DNA from: Clostridia bacterium
Lineage (GTDB): Bacteria > Bacillota > Clostridia > Christensenellales > CAG-314
Reading direction: 5' to 3'
DNA length: 64,000 bases
NCBI GenBank assembly: GCA_900769665.1
Contig: CAAGHL010000070.1
Span: 1 to 64,000, forward strand
Shown: one piece after another, positions 60,678 through 64,000 of the stretch
Position numbering within the stretch: the stretch's first letter is position 1
How the letters are laid out: each line of letters starts with the position of its first letter
Notes under the pieces: generated by a model
Told to the model about the DNA's origin: nothing
Seen by the model: only the letters and a program-made list of their open reading frames with translations
Database searches by the model: none
Translations under genes and position numbers: made by a program

Positions 60678-61378
60678 CTTTCTCCCAAAAACTCGTTGAG
60701 TCTGCGTACGAATTCCTTGCGCTTTTGTCTGCTAAGAGTCAGCGTTTGGTCACCCACTTGCACTTCAAAACCATCCACGGCGTACACGTAGCGTAGGTTG
60801 ATTAAATACCAACTGTTGCCGCGCGCAAAGTATTTCAACTCTTTGCGGCTTTCTAACTCTTTCAGCGTACCCCAACTTTCTATGTCGCCCTCGTCGGTAT
60901 GAAATACAAGTCTGTGTCCGCAAACCTCGATGTAGGAAACGGCGTTTGCCGACACGCGCCGAATGCCGTTGACTGTTTTTATGGTCAACTCGCAAGTTTT
61001 GGTTGCCACAATTGCGTGCATAATGCGGTTGAGCATAGAGGAAAAAGCGTAATACGTAATAGGTTTGACAATGAAGTCGGCGGCACCAACCGAGTAGCCT
61101 TTTGCAGCAAACTGTTGCATGTTGGTGACAAACACTATGGTCACAAGCTGATCAAGCTCTCGCAACTTGGCGGAGATTTCCATGCCGTTGCTGTCGGGTA
61201 ACTCGATGTCCATAAACACGATGTCGACATCCGACTTGTAATTGGACAAAAAGGATTCGCCGTCGGTGTAGACGGTAATGTTGAACAAAACGTTGTTTTT
61301 CTCGGAATATTTCTTCAAAAACTCTTTCAGCTTGTCCGCCGCGGCGGTTTCGTCTTCAACAATCGAAACACAAATCAT
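60674..61378 (-). CDS. LytTR-family response regulator
   Basis: The 234-residue product has an N-terminal receiver domain with acidic pocket VEDE, phosphoacceptor Asp in VFMDIELPDSNG and the Lys of IVKPITYYAF. A C-terminal LytTR DNA-binding domain follows (VSYIEVCGHRLVFHTDEGDI, then RGNSWYLINLRYVYAVDG). It belongs to the AgrA/VirR class, which binds direct repeats in promoter DNA. It is the first gene of the two-component operon; the kinase gene overlaps its stop. Confidence 0.92.
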   Translation of the reverse strand: MICVSIVEDETAAADKLKEFLKKYSEKNNVLFNITVYTDGESFLSNYKSDVDIVFMDIELPDSNGMEISAKLRELDQLVTIVFVTNMQQFAAKGYSVGAADFIVKPITYYAFSSMLNRIMHAIVATKTCELTIKTVNGIRRVSANAVSYIEVCGHRLVFHTDEGDIESWGTLKELESRKELKYFARGNSWYLINLRYVYAVDGFEVQVGDQTLTLSRQKRKEFVRRLNEFLGER

Positions 61379-61431
61379 AGTTTTTCCTCTGTAACTAAGG
61401 TTATTGACTAACCAAACTCGGTTTTTTGTTC

Positions 61432-61460
61432 ATTATACCACAGCAAAAGCCTACTTTCAA
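61432..61460 (-). promoter_or_regulatory. Promoter of the two-component operon
   Basis: TTGAAA (61460-61455) and TATAAT (61437-61432) on the minus strand are 17 bases apart, 53 bases before the response-regulator start codon. Confidence 0.75.
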
Positions 61461-61606
61461 TACCCATTTTTGCGCCATTGCTTATCTTGTAATCCACATT
61501 ACTTAATTAGCATTTTTATATGCAATAAAATATATAAACAAAGAATACTTTGTCGTGCGCCACTGTAAATTTGACCTCTTTTGTAACATAATAATGTATA
61601 TAAGCC

Positions 61607-61635
61607 TTGACAAACAGGTAAAAGTGTAGTAAAAT
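61607..61635 (+). promoter_or_regulatory. dinB promoter
   Basis: TTGACA (61607-61612) and TAAAAT (61630-61635) are 17 bases apart, with the LexA box starting 9 bp downstream of the -10 element. Confidence 0.75.
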
Positions 61636-61644
61636 ATTATAGTA

Positions 61645-61656
61645 GAACATTTGTTC
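61645..61656. promoter_or_regulatory. LexA (DinR-type) SOS box
   Basis: GAACATTTGTTC matches the Gram-positive operator core GAAC-N4-GTTC exactly and lies over the expected transcription start of dinB. Confidence 0.88.
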
Positions 61657-61669
61657 AGTGTGCGGAGAA

Positions 61670-62935
61670 ATGAAGACAAGAACCTATTTTTGCATCGATA
61701 TGAAGAGTTTTTTCGCTTCCGTCGAGTGCGCCGAACGACAACTTAATCCGCTTACCACCAAGTTGGTGGTTGCCGACCCCTCACGCGGAAAAGGGGCAAT
61801 TTGCCTTGCCGTTTCGCCCAAGCTTAAGCAAATGGGCGTAAAAAACCGTTGCCGATTGTTTGAGATACCCGACAACATCGACTACATCATCGCCAAGCAG
61901 CAAATGAAAAAGTACATTGCCTACTGCGCGGACATATACGACATCTACCTAGACTACGTCAGTCCCGACGACATACACGTGTACAGCATCGACGAGTCCT
62001 TCATCGACGCGACGGACTACCTTGCGCTGTACAACATGACTGCCAAGCAGTTTGCCGTCAAGCTGACTGACGAAATCGCACGCCGAGTCCACATCCCTGC
62101 CACCGTCGGCATAGGTAGCAACCTGTATCTTGCCAAAATTGCCCTCGACATCACGGCAAAGCACGCCGAGGACCACATTGGCATACTGGACGAGCAAATC
62201 TACTGCGACACGCTGTGGCACCACCGCCCCATCACCGACTTTTGGAACGTAGCCAAGGGCACTGCGGCGCGACTTGCCAACTACGGCATATTTGACATGC
62301 ACGGCATTACGCAAATGCCCGAGCAACTGTTGCACAAGCTGTTTGGCAAAAACTACCGCATATTGCTCGACCACGCTTGGGGCAAGGAAAGTTGCACCAT
62401 TGCCGACATCAAGGCGTACAAAGCCAAGTCGCACTCGGTAAGCACGTCGCAAATACTGTTTTGCGACTACCCCACCGACAAGGCGCGCATAGTAATGGCG
62501 GAAATGGCGCTGACCATGTGCCAAGAAATGATGCGGCGCAAGGTAATTGCGCTAAACGTGGACATCGGCATCGGTTACAGCAAGGACGTAATACCCTTGA
62601 CGGGCGGACACGCACGCATGAGCCAAGCAACAAACGCCTACTCGCTGGTGAAAGACTACGTGTTGCGCTTGTTTGACCAAACCACCGTGCCCAACGTGCC
62701 GATACGGCGGCTGACAATATCCTTTTCCAAGCTGTCCGACGAGGCGTGCCGCGGCTATGACATGTTTACCGACGAGGAAGCCGTCGAACGCGAGCTACGA
62801 TTGGAACACACGGTGCTGGACATCAAAAACAAATTCGGCAAAAACGCCATTTTGCGGGGCATCGACCTTGCCGACGGCGCAACAACCAAAATACGCAACA
62901 AACTTATAGGAGGACACAACGGTGAGCTCGAATAA
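61670..62935 (+). CDS. Y-family DNA polymerase (DinB/UmuC type)
   Basis: The 421-residue translesion polymerase copies damaged DNA. The catalytic motif is YSIDESFID. The N-terminal block YFCIDMKSFFASVECAERQL carries the steric-gate region, and the central helix-hairpin-helix is in RLANYGIFDMHGITQMPEQL. The family is the Firmicute UmuC-like group (YqjW/UvrX type), which pairs with a YolD gene. CGGAGA precedes the ATG; an upstream ATG four codons earlier has none. A LexA box covers its promoter, so it is an SOS gene. No beta-clamp motif could be assigned with confidence. Confidence 0.94.
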   Translation: MKTRTYFCIDMKSFFASVECAERQLNPLTTKLVVADPSRGKGAICLAVSPKLKQMGVKNRCRLFEIPDNIDYIIAKQQMKKYIAYCADIYDIYLDYVSPDDIHVYSIDESFIDATDYLALYNMTAKQFAVKLTDEIARRVHIPATVGIGSNLYLAKIALDITAKHAEDHIGILDEQIYCDTLWHHRPITDFWNVAKGTAARLANYGIFDMHGITQMPEQLLHKLFGKNYRILLDHAWGKESCTIADIKAYKAKSHSVSTSQILFCDYPTDKARIVMAEMALTMCQEMMRRKVIALNVDIGIGYSKDVIPLTGGHARMSQATNAYSLVKDYVLRLFDQTTVPNVPIRRLTISFSKLSDEACRGYDMFTDEEAVERELRLEHTVLDIKNKFGKNAILRGIDLADGATTKIRNKLIGGHNGELE

Positions 62936-63293
62936 AAAAAGCGACGTAATATTTGAGGAGGAAGTAAACCGCGCGGCGCAATTTTTGCCCTTCGATGCGC
63001 TGAAAGGACTAAGCGAGGAACTACGCAAGCGCGAGGAACGCCACTGCCGTGTGGAAAAGGTTGAGCTGTCGGAGGAGCAAGCGGCTGTCGTCAACAACGA
63101 GTTGTGCAAGTTGCAAGCAGGCGATGCCGTGCGCATACGCTTTTACTACCACGGGCACTACGTCACGTTGGACGGCGTGTTGACCAAGATTGTGCCGCAA
63201 ATGCGCTACCTGACAATGGGTACGGCAAAAATTGGCTTTGACGACATATACGAAATAAAGCAAATCGACCCCTCAAGCGTCGACCCGACCTAA
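62922..63293 (+). CDS. YolD-like protein
   Basis: The 123-residue small protein of the YolD family is regularly encoded beside UmuC-like polymerases in Firmicutes and thought to act with them, like UmuD. Visible blocks are NRAAQFLPFDALKGLSEELR and DAVRIRFYYHGHYVTLDGVL. GTG is the start, with AGGAGG 9 bases upstream, and the gene overlaps the polymerase by 14 bases, so translation is coupled and SOS control is shared. Confidence 0.88.
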   Translation: MSSNKKSDVIFEEEVNRAAQFLPFDALKGLSEELRKREERHCRVEKVELSEEQAAVVNNELCKLQAGDAVRIRFYYHGHYVTLDGVLTKIVPQMRYLTMGTAKIGFDDIYEIKQIDPSSVDPT

Positions 63294-63295
63294 CC

Positions 63296-63339
63296 CAACC
63301 TAACGTTGACGCAACCTAACGTTGACGAGTAGGGGGGGG
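63296..63339 (+). repeat. Two perfect 16-bp tandem units and a G8 tract
   Basis: CAACCTAACGTTGACG occurs twice in direct succession (63296-63327), followed by AGTA and eight G (63332-63339). One unit is a single base from the complement of the tandem array near 18.2 kb. Confidence 0.85.
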
Positions 63340-63420
63340 TAAAGTGTTAAATTTACATCAAAACAAGGTATTTAGTTAAGCCTAACCCCCACTTCCACCA
63401 CCGCAAAAACATACAAAAAC

Positions 63421-63455
63421 AAAAAATCCGCTACGCCAATACGTAACGGATTTTT
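63421..63455 (-). terminator. Terminator of the zinc-ribbon/polyacidic gene
   Basis: The stem AAAAATCCGTTACG with CGTAGCGGATTTTTT on the minus strand ends in T-rich sequence, 31 bp past the stop codon. Confidence 0.85.
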
Positions 63456-63485
63456 GCATACGTTGTTGTTTTTTGACGACAAACA

Positions 63486-63995
63486 CTACTCATCGTCCTC
63501 GTCATCGTCCTCATCTTCATCGTCGTCTTCGCCGTCGCCATCCACATCGTCGAAGTCGTCGTCGAAATCGTCCGGGTAGTCGTCGGGATAGTCCTCGAGT
63601 TCGGTATCTTGGTTTTCCTCGTCCTCGAAGTCGTCGTCATCGTCTTCGTCGTCTTCCAACTCCTCAAGCGGAATGATGTCGTCTTCCCCGGGCACTTCGG
63701 TATCCTCGTCGTCGAGGTAGGTACGCCAGTCGTCGCTGTCCTCGTCGATGTCGTCGCTGATTTCCTGCGAAGCGCGCGCAAGGCAGTTTTCGCACATGTC
63801 TTCGTCCATGCCGATGTATGCCGCCTTACAAGAGGGACACAACTTCAACGGTTCTTCCTCGTCGATGATGTCGTCGAGCAACATTATTTTGCTTTCCAAG
63901 CCAAGTTCCGACTTGCATACGTCGCACATTTCCTCGTTTTCGGGGATATAATTCAGTTCGCAGCGCGGACATTTTTTATATTTAACCTTTCCCAT
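63486..63995 (-). CDS. Double zinc-ribbon protein with polyacidic C-terminal tail
   Basis: The 169-residue cytoplasmic protein has two N-terminal zinc ribbons: KKCPRCELNY with CDVCKSE, and LCPSCKAAYIG with CENCLARA, in about 75 residues. The remaining 90 residues are largely Asp and Glu, with Tyr-Pro-Asp repeats (DDYPDDFDDDF), no hydrophobic core and no basic patch, so they are probably disordered. I recognise no named family; RNA-polymerase delta-like acidic tails and metal-buffering proteins are possible comparisons. The gene starts 5 bases inside the window edge, so the ribosome binding site is outside. It ends in a strong terminator. Confidence 0.75.
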   Translation of the reverse strand: MGKVKYKKCPRCELNYIPENEEMCDVCKSELGLESKIMLLDDIIDEEEPLKLCPSCKAAYIGMDEDMCENCLARASQEISDDIDEDSDDWRTYLDDEDTEVPGEDDIIPLEELEDDEDDDDDFEDEENQDTELEDYPDDYPDDFDDDFDDVDGDGEDDDEDEDDDEDDE

Positions 63996-64000
63996 AATTC

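Noticed and set aside
61658..61669. Earlier ATG for dinB
   Set aside because: It directly follows the LexA box and has no ribosome binding site, whereas CGGAGA precedes the later ATG.

Overview
The window reads as chromosome of a spore-forming, anaerobic clostridial Firmicute (Bacillota, class Clostridia; a gut-type lineage is my inference). The signs are the sporulation genes spoIIE, spmA/spmB and yqfC/yqfD, AAGGAG-type ribosome binding sites, TTGACA-17-TATAAT promoters, a CIRCE element, a GAAC-N4-GTTC LexA box, reverse rubrerythrin for peroxide defence, and several exported or membrane-anchored glycosidases. Nearly all genes are on the minus strand; ttcA, pepF and dinB-yolD are the plus-strand exceptions. 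I found no tRNA, rRNA, CRISPR array, prophage or intact insertion sequence.

Layout. 0.3-1.6 kb: peroxide operon perR, tiny rubredoxin, reverse rubrerythrin, behind a perfect 7-1-7 palindrome. 2-2.8 kb: ttcA-type tRNA thiolase. 3-6.4 kb: cassette A, a four-helix membrane protein followed by a 789-residue type IV pilin-like surface protein. 6.7-13.2 kb: yqfC-yqfD-phoH-pgpH-ybeY-era-yqzL-recO. 13.4-16.1 kb: copper ATPase with a fused CopZ-like tail. 16.5-19.6 kb: small envelope proteins and a cyclophilin. 19.7-27.1 kb: sugar cluster with GH2 beta-galactosidase, CDF exporter, GH5 hydrolase and MFS transporter. 27.1-28.2 kb: repeat-rich intergenic DNA. 28.2-30 kb: pepF. 30.8-33.3 kb: cassette B, a second copy of the membrane protein plus pilin-like pair. 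33.4-39.8 kb: DUF4037-TPR pair, stand-alone GlmU-type acyltransferase, spoIIE, spmAB. 40-45.5 kb: hsp20, heterodimeric ABC exporter, rpsF-ssb-rpsR. 45.6-55.7 kb: proteins of unknown function, a frameshifted large lipoprotein, a HAD hydrolase, a flippase-like protein, a lipoprotein and a purine-type permease. 55.8-61.4 kb: GH3 enzyme with reversed domain order and an AgrC/AgrA-like two-component system. 61.6-64 kb: SOS-controlled dinB-yolD and a zinc-ribbon/polyacidic protein.

The strongest candidate for an undescribed system is the duplicated cassette A/B. Each has a roughly 146-residue membrane protein (the two are clear paralogues, both ending in a short hydrophobic tail with a terminal Cys), then about 360 bp, then a pilin-signal protein with a conserved stalk and a divergent beta-rich C-terminus. 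Each carries a long G:C homopolymer in a place where slippage should matter: ten G in the promoter spacer of cassette A, and nine C inside the membrane-protein gene of cassette B. This suggests a phase-variable surface display module.

The intergenic DNA carries several dispersed repeats: R1, about 180 bp with a partly conserved reading frame; R2, about 115 bp and palindromic, ending in TGTCAT; R3, a 40-bp motif; and short GC-rich tandem repeats.
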